NCBI GenBank assembly: GCA_018266735.1
Contig: JAFDZT010000007.1
Span: 62,001-126,000 of the forward strand
DNA from: Bacteroidota bacterium
GTDB taxonomy: Bacteria; Bacteroidota; Ignavibacteria; Kapaibacteriales; Kapaibacteriaceae
DNA: 64,000 bases
Direction: 5' to 3'
This document shows positions 11,390 through 19,777 of the stretch, piece by piece. The stretch's first letter is position 1, and every line of letters begins with the position of its first letter. Below the pieces are notes generated by a model. The model made no database searches and was not told where the DNA came from. It saw only the letters and a list, made by a program, of their open reading frames with translations. The position numbers and the translations under genes are program-made.

Positions 11390-11405
11390 ATCGAGGCTTC
11401 GTACC

Positions 11406-12542
11406 GTGTACACCATTTGCTGTCTTCACTTCCCGCACTACCCTGCCCTAGCCGCCCGCTTTGCGCTGAACACACAGCGCATGGTGATCGTCGAGGCCAA
11501 CGGTCGTGTGATGGCCACCACTCCCGATGGCACGGCCTGCGGTATCACCGTGGGAATGTCCATCAACAGAGCGCGTGCCCTTGTGAGCGATGCCGTGATC
11601 ACCGAACGCGATCATGCACGCGAACTCGCTGTATGGGAAATGGTGATGGACATGTTGTACAGCAGTACGCCACTCCTCACCAGTCCGCGTATCGGCGAGG
11701 CCTACTGTGCCGTGGACAACCGCGAGCGCATTGCCACCGTGCTGGAGCAGACCCTGGCGCAGGCCGGCATTGCGCGTACACGTACACTTGCCCTGCTTGC
11801 CGCCGTGCGTTCACGTCCGTCCACGATGACGTATGTGCACGACGACGATGAAGCACGCTTCCTTGCAGAGTGGCCCGTAGCACTGCTGCGAGAACTGCAC
11901 GTGGATGATGCTACGGTGGAGCGACTCGAACTCTTTGGCCTTGCCACCCTTGCCCATCTCCGTCACCTTTCCGAACGACATCTTCATGTGCAGTTCGGGG
12001 AAGAGGGACGCCGACTGCATGCACTGTTGAAACAACTTCCTGTCCGGACGGACCTCCCCTTCTATACCCCCCCACCGTCGATCGATGTGGTGCAGCAGTT
12101 CGATGAAGCACAACGTGAGCCATCCATCTTGGAGCCCCTCCTACTCCTTATGGCAGATCAGGCTGCACAGTTGTTGCAAGGCCGACGGACGTCGGTGATC
12201 GAAGTGCGCGCCAGGAACAATGCCGACGTTGTTGTGCAACGCGCAACGCGCATCCTCAAGGAACCAACAACGTCGGCATCATCGATCCGCACCGTCGGCA
12301 CGATCCTCCTTCGGCAGATCCTCTCGGCGCATCAGTGGTGGTATGGGATCGAGCTGGTGTTGAAGGGACTGATGACGCCGCTCGTGGAACAGACCTCCTT
12401 GTTCGCACAGCGTGCATCGCTGAACGACGTGGCCGCACACGTCTACCGACGTTTCCCGCATGCCGTGCTGCGCATCGAGCGCCACACGCCCGATGCCTAT
12501 CTGCCCGAGCACACGTTCGCGCTGACGCACTGGCAACGATGA
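11406..12542 (+). CDS. imuB: ImuB-like Y-family polymerase homologue
   Basis: This 378-residue protein starts at GTG 11406 (VYTICCLHFPHYPALAARFA), which aligns with usual ImuB N-termini; the in-frame ATG at 11355 lies inside the upstream gene. The Y-family palm and fingers pattern is present (GITVGMSINRARAL, GEAYCAVDN). Where active polymerases carry catalytic acidic residues, the matches are poor, as is typical for ImuB. ImuB acts as an inactive hub linking DnaE2 to the beta clamp at lesions. It is followed by DUF6504 with an ATGA overlap, then dnaE2. I did not find an imuA gene in the window. Confidence 0.8.
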   Translation: MYTICCLHFPHYPALAARFALNTQRMVIVEANGRVMATTPDGTACGITVGMSINRARALVSDAVITERDHARELAVWEMVMDMLYSSTPLLTSPRIGEAYCAVDNRERIATVLEQTLAQAGIARTRTLALLAAVRSRPSTMTYVHDDDEARFLAEWPVALLRELHVDDATVERLELFGLATLAHLRHLSERHLHVQFGEEGRRLHALLKQLPVRTDLPFYTPPPSIDVVQQFDEAQREPSILEPLLLLMADQAAQLLQGRRTSVIEVRARNNADVVVQRATRILKEPTTSASSIRTVGTILLRQILSAHQWWYGIELVLKGLMTPLVEQTSLFAQRASLNDVAAHVYRRFPHAVLRIERHTPDAYLPEHTFALTHWQR

Positions 12543-12772
12543 AGCTCTTTCTGGATCAGATCGACGTGCAATGCAAGAACGACCGACCAACGCTTGTGTG
12601 CTGGCGTGGCGGCGTGTATGCCGTGGAGCACATCTTGGAAACGTGGACGTCGCGCACGGCCTGGTGGTCGGCCGATGAAGCGCGCGAATACATGCTCCTC
12701 GAAACAACGAATGGCGTGATGGAAGTGTATCGGACGGCGAACGGATGGACCCTCTCTCGACTCTTCGACTAG
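12539..12772 (+). CDS. DUF6504-like small mutasome-associated protein
   Basis: This 77-residue protein starts inside the imuB stop (ATGA). The pattern PTLVCWRGGVYAVEHILETW, then WW, then a C-terminal VYRTANGWTLSRLFD fits DUF6504, a small family encoded next to imuB and dnaE2 in other bacteria. Its function is unknown; position implies a role in the translesion complex. It ends 12 bases before dnaE2. Because it is short and overlaps imuB it could easily be missed. Confidence 0.7.
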   Translation: MKLFLDQIDVQCKNDRPTLVCWRGGVYAVEHILETWTSRTAWWSADEAREYMLLETTNGVMEVYRTANGWTLSRLFD

Positions 12773-12784
12773 CACACCACACAC

Positions 12785-15700
12785 ATGCATTACGGCTCGC
12801 TCCATACGCGGTCGCACTTCTCGTTTCTTGCCGGTGCCTCGTCGCCCGACGAGCTGGCTGCGCAGGCACATGCGCTTGGGCATAGCTTCGTGGGACTGAC
12901 GGATCGCATGGGCGTCTACGGTGCCGTGCGCTTGCAACGCGCCTGTGCAACGTATGGCCTGAAGCCCATCATTGGGGCAGAGGTGACGGTTGAAGGAGCA
13001 CCGCTCGTGCTGATCGCCCGATCGATGCGCGGATACACATCGCTGTGTTCCTTGCTCACCGTTGCACACCAGTGCGATCGGTCCGATCCGCAGGTGACGC
13101 TCGACGATTGCGCACAGCATCGCGACGATCTGATCTGTCTGACCGGAGGTCGTGAAGGTCGCTACTGGCAGCTCATGCATGCACGCGACCACGATGCCGC
13201 ACAGCAATGGCTGCAGACCTTGCGATCGGTGTACGGGTCCGATGTGGTGATCGAACTGTTGCATCATCGACGTCCGCGCGACGGGGCCATCGCAGAACGC
13301 ATGGTGGCCATGGGTGCCGCCATGCAGATCGATGTATGCATCGGTGGTGATGTGCGCTATGCAACGGCGGACGACTACATGATCTACGACGTGATGACAT
13401 GCACACGCGAAGGCATCACCATCTTCGATCATCACACGGCACGTCCGGTGAACGACCAGCAATGTCTGCGCAGCTACCGTGACCTTTCCTCCCTGCTGCC
13501 CTACCCGCAGGCCTTTGCCACCATGGCGCGCATTGCCGATGCCTGCAGCTACGATATTCTGCCGGACCATATCACGCCGCCTGGCGCGCGGCTTCCGGAG
13601 GGTGTGAAGGCCGATGATGTGTTGCGCGCGTTATGCAATGCGGCGTTCACGAAACGCTATGCCAACGATACGGCGAACGTCGAGTATGCAGCTGATCTGT
13701 TGGAGCATGAGTTGACGGTGATCTGCGATCTCGCACTTGCAGATTTTTTTCTCGTCGTCCACGAGGTAACGCAGGAGGCACGGCGGCAAGGAATTCGATG
13801 TTCGGGTCGTGGCTCCGCTGCGAACTCCATTGTGGCCTATCTGTTGGGGATCACGGGTGTCGATCCGATACGACATCATCTGTTGTTCGAGCGTTTCCTG
13901 CATCGGGGACGCAAAGGGACGCCCGATATCGATGTCGACTTTGATAGCGACCGACGCAACGAAGTGATCACATGGATGGAAGAGCGCTTCGGTCCGGAGC
14001 AAACGGCGATGACGGGAACGTTGATCACGTATCGCCTACGCATGGCCGTGCGCGATGCGGCCAAGGCCTTGGGATGGCCCATGGAGGTGGTGAATGCCAT
14101 GTCGAAGGCCGTGCCCGGCTACACCAACAAACCCATAGCCGACTATGCCGAAGAGCTTGCAACGGTGGTGGGTCCGTCACCACTCTTGCAAACACTTCTA
14201 CGTGTGGTCGAGCGCATGCTCGATCGACCACGTCATCTCGGACTGCACTCCGGCGGCATGATCCTCTCGGCCCGTCCGCTCACCACGCTCACGCCCGTGC
14301 AGGTCTCTGCCAATGGTGTGACGGTGGTACAGTTCGACAAAGATGATGTCGAGGCCATGGGGCTTGTGAAGTTCGATGTGCTCGGCCTTCGCATGCTGGC
14401 CTGTATCAGCGAGACGCTGGAGCTCATTGAGCGCTATGAGGGCCACCGACCGGATGTGGACGAGCTCTCGCTTGACGATCCGCATGTGTTCCAGATGATC
14501 AAGGATGGACGGACGCTTGGTGTGTTCCAGATCGAATCGCAAGGACAGATGCATCTGCTCGCACAGCATCAGCCGGACTGCTTCGACGATCTCGTCAGCG
14601 AGGTGGCGCTCTTCCGTCCGGGGCCACTGCAAGGCGGCATGGTGAATCCGTATGTGCGCAGGCGACGCGGACAGGAACCCGTGCAGTATCTCCATCCCCA
14701 TCTCGAACCGATCCTTCGTGATACGCTTGGCATCGTGCTCTTTCAGGAACAAGTGCTCGAGATCGCGCACAAGTTCGCCGGCATGTCGTTGCAGGATGCG
14801 GACGACTTTCGTGCGTTGGTATCGAAGAATCGCGACCTTAAGGCGCTTGCCATCATGCGCAAGCGATTCATCCGTGGCGCCATGCAACGCGGTGTTGACC
14901 TTGCGGCTGCAGAGGCCGTGTACGACAAGGTCTCGCACTTCGTTGGCTACGGTTTCTGTCGGTCCCACGCCGCCGCCTTTGCCAAGATCGTCTATCAGTC
15001 GGCATGGCTCAAACACTACCACCCTGCCGCTTACTTGGCCGCCTTCATGCAGCATCGACCGGGCTTCTACAATCTGATGACGCTAGAGGAGGAGGCACGG
15101 CGGTGTGGTGTGGAGGTCTTGTTGCCCGACATCAATGCATCGTGGTTCCGCTATGAGCTTGCGCATTCTTCCACGGGAGCACTGGCCATTCGCAAGCCGC
15201 TCACGTCGATCAAGGGATGTACGGAAGATGTGGCCCGCTCCATTCTATGGGCTCGACTCATGGGACCGTTCACGTCGACGGAAGATCTCATCCGTCGTGT
15301 CGACCTCGACGTCGACGTGGCCTCGGCCATTGCGCTGAGCGGTGCGCTCGACAGACTGGCTCGCGATTCTCGCACAGCGATGTGGGAAGTGGGTGTGGCC
15401 CTCAAGCGCAAGGCACGACCTTCTCTCGACTTCGAGGCGCAGACATCTGTCTTCGATCTGCCACTCGTGATGGACGACGACGTGCCGCATCTTCCGACGC
15501 TGCGCGCACAGGAACGTCTGGCCTATGACTACATGACGCATCGTGCTGCGCGGCTGCATCCGATGACGTTGTATCGACGAGCTCTCAACGATATGGAAGT
15601 GCGCACCATAGCAACGGCGTTTCGCTCGACGGTGAAGGAGATCACCATTGGCGGCATTGTGATCTTGCGGCAAAGTCCACCCACGGCGCATGGCGTTCTC

Positions 15701-16063
15701 TTCGTGACCCTTGAAGACGAGACCGGATTCGTCCAATGCGTCGTCCAGCCCGAGGCGCGCGAGCAATTCTCACAACACCTCCGCAAGGCCTCACTCATCA
15801 TCCGCGGCAAGGTCCACGCCGTCAACAACTGGCGCGGCATCGTCGTCACCGACGTCCGTCCCCTCACCGGCGTCATCGGCGGCTACTACGGTCATCCCGC
15901 GATGTATGGCGGAACGGATGAGATGGAAATGGGAAGAGGCGATCAGAATACAGAATACATGATCAAGAATTCAATCAATGATCAAGGATCAATGATACGA
16001 GCAGGTCGCAAAACGACCGACGCTACACGGCCCCCCTTTTCATCAATTGACCTGCCACAATGA
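12785..16063 (+). CDS. dnaE2: Error-prone DNA polymerase III alpha subunit DnaE2
   Basis: This 1092-residue C-family polymerase carries an N-terminal PHP domain (MHYGSLHTRSHFSFLAGAS), a palm with catalytic Asp381 and Asp383 in PDIDVDFD and Asp531 in LVKFDVLGL, fingers, helix-hairpin-helix, and an OB fold near 940-1030. Length and operon with imuB identify it as DnaE2, the polymerase of SOS mutagenesis, rather than replicative DnaE. The last 40 or so residues are odd: they read through an intergenic-style repeat rich in GATCA (about 15941-16000) and end inside the converging immunity gene. The ancestral stop has probably been lost. Confidence 0.93.
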   Translation: MHYGSLHTRSHFSFLAGASSPDELAAQAHALGHSFVGLTDRMGVYGAVRLQRACATYGLKPIIGAEVTVEGAPLVLIARSMRGYTSLCSLLTVAHQCDRSDPQVTLDDCAQHRDDLICLTGGREGRYWQLMHARDHDAAQQWLQTLRSVYGSDVVIELLHHRRPRDGAIAERMVAMGAAMQIDVCIGGDVRYATADDYMIYDVMTCTREGITIFDHHTARPVNDQQCLRSYRDLSSLLPYPQAFATMARIADACSYDILPDHITPPGARLPEGVKADDVLRALCNAAFTKRYANDTANVEYAADLLEHELTVICDLALADFFLVVHEVTQEARRQGIRCSGRGSAANSIVAYLLGITGVDPIRHHLLFERFLHRGRKGTPDIDVDFDSDRRNEVITWMEERFGPEQTAMTGTLITYRLRMAVRDAAKALGWPMEVVNAMSKAVPGYTNKPIADYAEELATVVGPSPLLQTLLRVVERMLDRPRHLGLHSGGMILSARPLTTLTPVQVSANGVTVVQFDKDDVEAMGLVKFDVLGLRMLACISETLELIERYEGHRPDVDELSLDDPHVFQMIKDGRTLGVFQIESQGQMHLLAQHQPDCFDDLVSEVALFRPGPLQGGMVNPYVRRRRGQEPVQYLHPHLEPILRDTLGIVLFQEQVLEIAHKFAGMSLQDADDFRALVSKNRDLKALAIMRKRFIRGAMQRGVDLAAAEAVYDKVSHFVGYGFCRSHAAAFAKIVYQSAWLKHYHPAAYLAAFMQHRPGFYNLMTLEEEARRCGVEVLLPDINASWFRYELAHSSTGALAIRKPLTSIKGCTEDVARSILWARLMGPFTSTEDLIRRVDLDVDVASAIALSGALDRLARDSRTAMWEVGVALKRKARPSLDFEAQTSVFDLPLVMDDDVPHLPTLRAQERLAYDYMTHRAARLHPMTLYRRALNDMEVRTIATAFRSTVKEITIGGIVILRQSPPTAHGVLFVTLEDETGFVQCVVQPEAREQFSQHLRKASLIIRGKVHAVNNWRGIVVTDVRPLTGVIGGYYGHPAMYGGTDEMEMGRGDQNTEYMIKNSINDQGSMIRAGRKTTDATRPPFSSIDLPQ

Positions 16064-16562
16064 GTTCATGTGGCAATTCAACATGAAGGTCTGAGAATAC
16101 TTCCACCAATCCCTCATATGCCAGTCCATATTCACCGACATCGATGAACTCGTCGATCAGTTCCAAATCGAGCGACGACGATATTCTCAGGATCACAATC
16201 TCTAGTTTCGAACGAGCGGAGAGCAACAACACCTCAAGCCTTTTAAAGTGAGGAATCAAATCATGACGGACGGGGGAGTAACAAGATCGAACCGCCACCA
16301 TGCGCTTTCCACCAGACAATTCCTGCTCCTCAACAAAGACCAATGTACCTGGCGGATACTCCCACACCTCTACGGATCTAACTCTATGCAGTTCAGCTCC
16401 CTGAACAACGAAGAGTTGATCGCGTAGACGCAATGCTGGAACCGGCTTCAATACTGCTGCGCCTTCTTCCATGATCGGTATGTGAATGATCTCAAACATC
16501 GGTCCGAATATATGAATGCTTGGTTCCGTCAACCCATTCTTCAAGTGCAATGACGTGAACAA
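16023..16562 (-). CDS. MafI-like immunity protein candidate
   Basis: This protein has up to 179 residues. The C-terminal third (LELIDEFIDVGEYGLAYEGL, then LPHELIVAGQLMK) fits the helical pattern of MafI-family immunity proteins, which protect against secreted polymorphic toxins. The N-terminal part is a beta-rich domain I do not recognise. The start is uncertain. TTG at 16562 has GGAG 11 bases upstream, and an ATG at 16499 would give 158 residues. The frame stays open a little further upstream, so the natural 5' end may have been altered by the repeat insertion at 16582. Its 3' end overlaps dnaE2 by 41 bases. The region is AT-richer than its surroundings. Confidence 0.5.
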   Translation of the reverse strand: MFTSLHLKNGLTEPSIHIFGPMFEIIHIPIMEEGAAVLKPVPALRLRDQLFVVQGAELHRVRSVEVWEYPPGTLVFVEEQELSGGKRMVAVRSCYSPVRHDLIPHFKRLEVLLLSARSKLEIVILRISSSLDLELIDEFIDVGEYGLAYEGLVEVFSDLHVELPHELIVAGQLMKRGAV

Positions 16563-16579
16563 GATGAGGATATCTCCGT

Positions 16580-16702
16580 TTAGAAATGAAGGAAGAACGC
16601 ATCCGTGAGTTCGCCATCATCAACCATACGTATGTACACGTCGATAAGTTCATGGATAGCCACTACCGCATCCTCGGTGATCCAACCAAAATGATCAACG
16701 AC
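16580..16702 (-). pseudogene. 3' remnant of the 17528-17941 immunity-like gene
   Basis: The 121 bases 16582-16702 match 17530-17650 with only three differences. They encode the same C-terminal 40 residues (VVDHFGWITEDAV through FFLHF), because all three changes are synonymous. The fragment ends in its own TAA stop (16580-16582). Upstream in frame a TGA comes after only three codons and there is no start codon, so it is a truncated copy. It lies between the SUKH gene and the MafI-like gene on the same strand. Confidence 0.85.
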
Positions 16703-16758
16703 AACAGAGATTCACCTCGTTCACGAATGTATTACACATCAGACCTCTGATCATCAGA

Positions 16759-17355
16759 TCACGTTTGAGTTTCTTGCTCTCGAAGAAGCTTGATCTCTCG
16801 ATTCCAATACCGTACCGCCTGCACGTGCTGTTCCTTTGTCAGAACCACTACATTCGATGGGTCATGCGGACTCCCGCCGAGTATCGCCGGGTGGATCTGG
16901 AAGAGCTCCTTACCTCGCAGCTCCTCACCACCCCTCTCATTCGTTTCATAATCACTGCTCTCTCCGATTGACATCAGGAAACCCTCGAATGATGTCGACT
17001 CGACCTCGATCAATGATCTCGACATCCCAACAAATGGCACACGAATGATTTTCATCTCACCATCTATTCGGTCGATCCCGAATGCTTCACCTCCACCACT
17101 CGAACCGATCAACACGACTCCGGGGCAATAGAGTGCTGTTTCATAGTCAGCATTGAACTCAGCCAATTCTCGAACACTCCATAGCGTCAAGTAGGAGCCC
17201 TCACCAATGAACCCGTCACCTCCATCCATGCTCATCATAAACTGCTTGTAATCCATTGGCAATGTGATTCCAAGTGCTTTCTCCGCATCCGCCACATCGT
17301 CCACAGAAGCACCCGCTCTTCCTTGAAACGATAACAATACATTCTCCATGCTCAT
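16759..17355 (-). CDS. SMI1/KNR4 (SUKH) family immunity-type protein
   Basis: This 198-residue protein starts at ATG 17355, chosen because GGAGG lies eight bases upstream; a longer frame to 17415 lacks such a site. The N-terminal region has the SUKH pattern (DVADAEKALGITLPMDYKQF, then MDGGDGFIGEGSYLTLWSV, then GSSGGGEAFGID). The C-terminal tail (HPAILGGSPHDPSNVVVLT, then AVRYWNREI) is commonly attached to SUKH immunity proteins. SUKH proteins neutralise diverse nuclease and other toxins by direct binding. No toxin gene is in the window, so this is an orphan immunity gene. It is bracketed by two copies of a 121-bp direct repeat. Confidence 0.8.
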   Translation of the reverse strand: MSMENVLLSFQGRAGASVDDVADAEKALGITLPMDYKQFMMSMDGGDGFIGEGSYLTLWSVRELAEFNADYETALYCPGVVLIGSSGGGEAFGIDRIDGEMKIIRVPFVGMSRSLIEVESTSFEGFLMSIGESSDYETNERGGEELRGKELFQIHPAILGGSPHDPSNVVVLTKEQHVQAVRYWNREIKLLREQETQT

Positions 17356-17527
17356 TGACTCATCCTCCAGGTGGAAATCAGAAGTGAATAGTTCCATTCG
17401 CTCAACGATGCACACTCCACATGAGTGAACAAGACCTTCCTTGATCTTAACCTACAGAATGTGTACAACCACACGATTGGGGCTGTGTGGAATTGAATGA
17501 TGTGATCTTAACGCGCGGGTTCCACAT

Positions 17528-17941
17528 TCAGAAATGAAGGAAGAACGCATCCGTGAGTTCGCCATCATCAACCATGCGAATGTACACGTCGATAAGTTCA
17601 TGGATAGCCACTACTGCATCCTCGGTGATCCAACCAAAATGATCAACGACCCTCTTCACGAGTTCATCTTCACTGATCGTGATCATATCGATATCAACAA
17701 GATTGTTCTCCGCCAAGTAGTCACAGAGATCCTTGACCTTGCTTTGAGGGAAGGGCTCGGTGCACAAATCCCACATGAAGTCCTGCATCTCCTCATCGGG
17801 CTCGTCCATCAATTCAGGAATTTGATTGTACTCCGCTGTACCATGCACTTTACAATCTTCTACACGAATTTTCACAAGACGAAAATCCATGGTCGCGAAA
17901 AACGCTTTCAAGAATGCAACGATCAAGTTCTCGGGGACCAT
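17528..17941 (-). CDS. Small acidic protein of the immunity island, unknown family
   Basis: This 137-residue acidic protein has an AAGGAG site seven bases before the ATG. It is mostly helical by eye, with EPDEEMQDFMWDLCTEPFP in the middle and a C-terminal helical pair (EDAVVAIHELIDVYIRMVDD). I do not recognise the family. Small size, acidity, position beside a SUKH gene and partial duplication of its 3' end downstream of that gene make an immunity role the best guess. It is first in a leftward cluster followed by the SUKH gene, the 3' remnant and the MafI-like gene. Base composition is AT-rich like the rest of the island. Confidence 0.55.
   Translation of the reverse strand: MVPENLIVAFLKAFFATMDFRLVKIRVEDCKVHGTAEYNQIPELMDEPDEEMQDFMWDLCTEPFPQSKVKDLCDYLAENNLVDIDMITISEDELVKRVVDHFGWITEDAVVAIHELIDVYIRMVDDGELTDAFFLHF
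17530..17650. repeat. 121-bp direct repeat, second copy
   Basis: This matches 16582-16702 in the same orientation with three differences. The two copies flank about 830 bp containing the SUKH gene. Recombination between them would delete or exchange that gene and leave one intact 3' end of the 137-residue gene. Confidence 0.9.
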
Positions 17942-18072
17942 TCTTCTTCTCCTTGTTCACGCTGTCTCAGTACTTTTGAATGTATGAGGTTCTTCCATCT
18001 ACGAGTATGCTTTTGAATTTACGACAGCCTCAGATTCTCTGAGCACCTACTTGATCTATAGCTCTACACGAA

Positions 18073-18178
18073 GTGTCGCACTCCGTGTCGCACGAAGTGT
18101 CCCACGCAGTGTCCCACGCAGTGTCCCACGCAAGTGTCCCACAAAGTGTCGCACTCCGTGTCGCACAAAGTGTCGCAC
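18073..18178 (+). repeat. GTGTCGCAC / GTGTCCCAC 12-bp tandem array (right copy)
   Basis: There are nine copies of GTGTSSCAC-type 9-mers, almost all 12 bp apart: at 18073, 18085, 18097, 18109, 18121, 18134, 18146, 18158 and 18170. The three-base linkers are mostly TCC, AAA or GCA. The unit is the reverse complement of the array at 10515-10574. It fills most of the gap between the immunity island and truA; the rest of that gap (17942-18072) holds no gene that I can see. Confidence 0.88.
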
Positions 18179-18200
18179 TCCGTGGCTATTTTCGTTGATC

Positions 18201-18977
18201 ATGCCTCGCCCTCTCGCCCTCCTCCTCGAATACGACGGAACCCACTATGCCGGATGGCAACGTCAGCCGAATGTGCGGACGGTGCAGGGCGTGGTGGAGA
18301 AGGCAGTGAGCGAGACGTTCGGTGTGCCGACGCAGATCGTGGGGTCGGGGAGGACGGATTCGGGGGTGCATGCACGCGGACAGGTGGCACATATGCTGAT
18401 CGAGAATGGTCATGCCATCCCAACGGACAAGGTCGCTGTGGCACTGAACACACATCTCCCCGCCGATGTTCGCATTCGAGCGGCGGAAGACGTGGACGCG
18501 TCCTTCCACGCACGCTACGATGCGAACTGGCGTGAGTACAGCTACACGATCAGCGACGAGCATTCCGTGTTCTATGAACGGTTCTCGTGGTGTCCGAAAA
18601 AGCCATACGACCACGACCTGCTTGCGGCCGCTGCCGTGGTGTTTCGCGGTGAGCACGACTTCACCACGTTCTCCAAGTTCCGAGCCGATTGCCGCTCGTA
18701 TATTTGCAACGTCATGGACTGTAATGTGAGCGAAACCGAGGGTGGAAGCCTTGTGCGCATTCGCGCCAACCGCTTTGTCTACTCGATGGTGCGAAGCATT
18801 GTGGGAACCATGATGGACGTGGCACTGTCACGCCGGACGGTTGACGATGTTCGCACTGCTCTCAAGGCCCTCGATCGGTCCGCATGCAGCGAACTCGCCC
18901 CTCCGCAAGGACTGTGCCTGACAACGGTCCACTACCCGATCGAGATCTTCCACCGCTATCACCCGGCGCACCTATGA
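18201..18977 (+). CDS. truA: tRNA pseudouridine(38-40) synthase TruA
   Basis: This 258-residue enzyme isomerises uridines 38-40 in the tRNA anticodon arm. The start at 18201 (MPRPLALLLEYDGTHYAGWQ) matches the family N-terminus. The same frame is open further upstream through the 12-bp repeats, but that part is repeat-derived Arg/Ser/Pro sequence and is excluded. The catalytic motif GSGRTDSGVHARGQVAH contains the essential Asp. The C-terminal FVYSMVRSIVGTMMDV and APPQGLCL segments are normal. The stop overlaps the next gene's ATG. Confidence 0.95.
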   Translation: MPRPLALLLEYDGTHYAGWQRQPNVRTVQGVVEKAVSETFGVPTQIVGSGRTDSGVHARGQVAHMLIENGHAIPTDKVAVALNTHLPADVRIRAAEDVDASFHARYDANWREYSYTISDEHSVFYERFSWCPKKPYDHDLLAAAAVVFRGEHDFTTFSKFRADCRSYICNVMDCNVSETEGGSLVRIRANRFVYSMVRSIVGTMMDVALSRRTVDDVRTALKALDRSACSELAPPQGLCLTTVHYPIEIFHRYHPAHL

Positions 18978-19777
18978 ACGCACGTACCACTCGACTGCTC
19001 ACCGTCCTTTCCGCCATCGTTGCCTCCCTTACCCTTACGATGTGCGGCGCCTTCAACATCTTTCCCGTCTCGGAAGATCAGAAGCTTGGGAAACAGTTCG
19101 ATCAGCAGATCCGTGCCGATACGAAGCAGTATCCCGTGTTGAACAATGTCGTTGCACGTTCCTACGTGCAGTCCATCGTGAACAAGATCATCACGGCACC
19201 GGACGTGAAGTACCGAGGCACGTTCCCCTATCAGGTGGAGATCATCAAGGACGACAATACCGTGAACGCCTTCTGCACGCCGGGTGGATACATTTACGTG
19301 TACACAGGGCTGCTCAAGATGCTCGACAATGAAGCATCGCTGGCAGGCGTGCTGGGTCACGAGATCGCCCACGCCGAACGTCGCCACAGCACGAACCGCA
19401 TGACCACACAGCTCGGGTTGCAGACCGTGACGGAGATGGCGCTCGGCAAGACCACGAACAGTAACGTGGCCCTGGCCGCCAACATGTTCACAGGACTTGG
19501 CCTGCTGCAGAACTCCCGCTCGGACGAGACCGAAGCCGATGAGTATAGCTTCAAGTACCTTCGCTCCACACAATGGTATCCCGGCGCCATCATCTATTTC
19601 TTTGAGAAAGTGAAAGGGCGGGGAGGCAGCAGCATCGAGCGACTCCTGAGCTCGCATCCCCTGCCGCAGGATCGGATCGATGCCACGAATTCGCGCCTTC
19701 GCGATGCGAACATCGCACCGCCAACCGAGGCGCAATTGAATGCGCGTGGCTATGCAGACTTCAAGAAGAACCTGTGA
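18974..19777 (+). CDS. M48-family metalloprotease
   Basis: This 267-residue exported protease begins with a hydrophobic signal (LLTVLSAIVASLTLTMCG). A Cys follows, but the residue before it (Met) makes a poor lipobox, so lipoprotein status is unsure. The zinc motif HEIAH is at 129-133 in LAGVLGHEIAHAERRHS, and the third ligand lies in DETEADEYS near Glu187. This is the BepA/LoiP-like branch that handles misassembled outer-membrane proteins in the periplasm. It overlaps truA by ATGA and the next gene by GTGA, so the three genes are probably translated from one message. Confidence 0.88.
   Translation: MNARTTRLLTVLSAIVASLTLTMCGAFNIFPVSEDQKLGKQFDQQIRADTKQYPVLNNVVARSYVQSIVNKIITAPDVKYRGTFPYQVEIIKDDNTVNAFCTPGGYIYVYTGLLKMLDNEASLAGVLGHEIAHAERRHSTNRMTTQLGLQTVTEMALGKTTNSNVALAANMFTGLGLLQNSRSDETEADEYSFKYLRSTQWYPGAIIYFFEKVKGRGGSSIERLLSSHPLPQDRIDATNSRLRDANIAPPTEAQLNARGYADFKKNL

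Noticed and set aside
18073..18178. CRISPR array
   Set aside because: The period is 12 bp with 3-base linkers; no spacers of CRISPR length and no cas genes.
18051..18200. Upstream in-frame extension of truA through the 12-bp repeats
   Set aside because: The added residues are repeat-encoded Arg/Ser/Pro/Val sequence and the family N-terminus begins at 18201.
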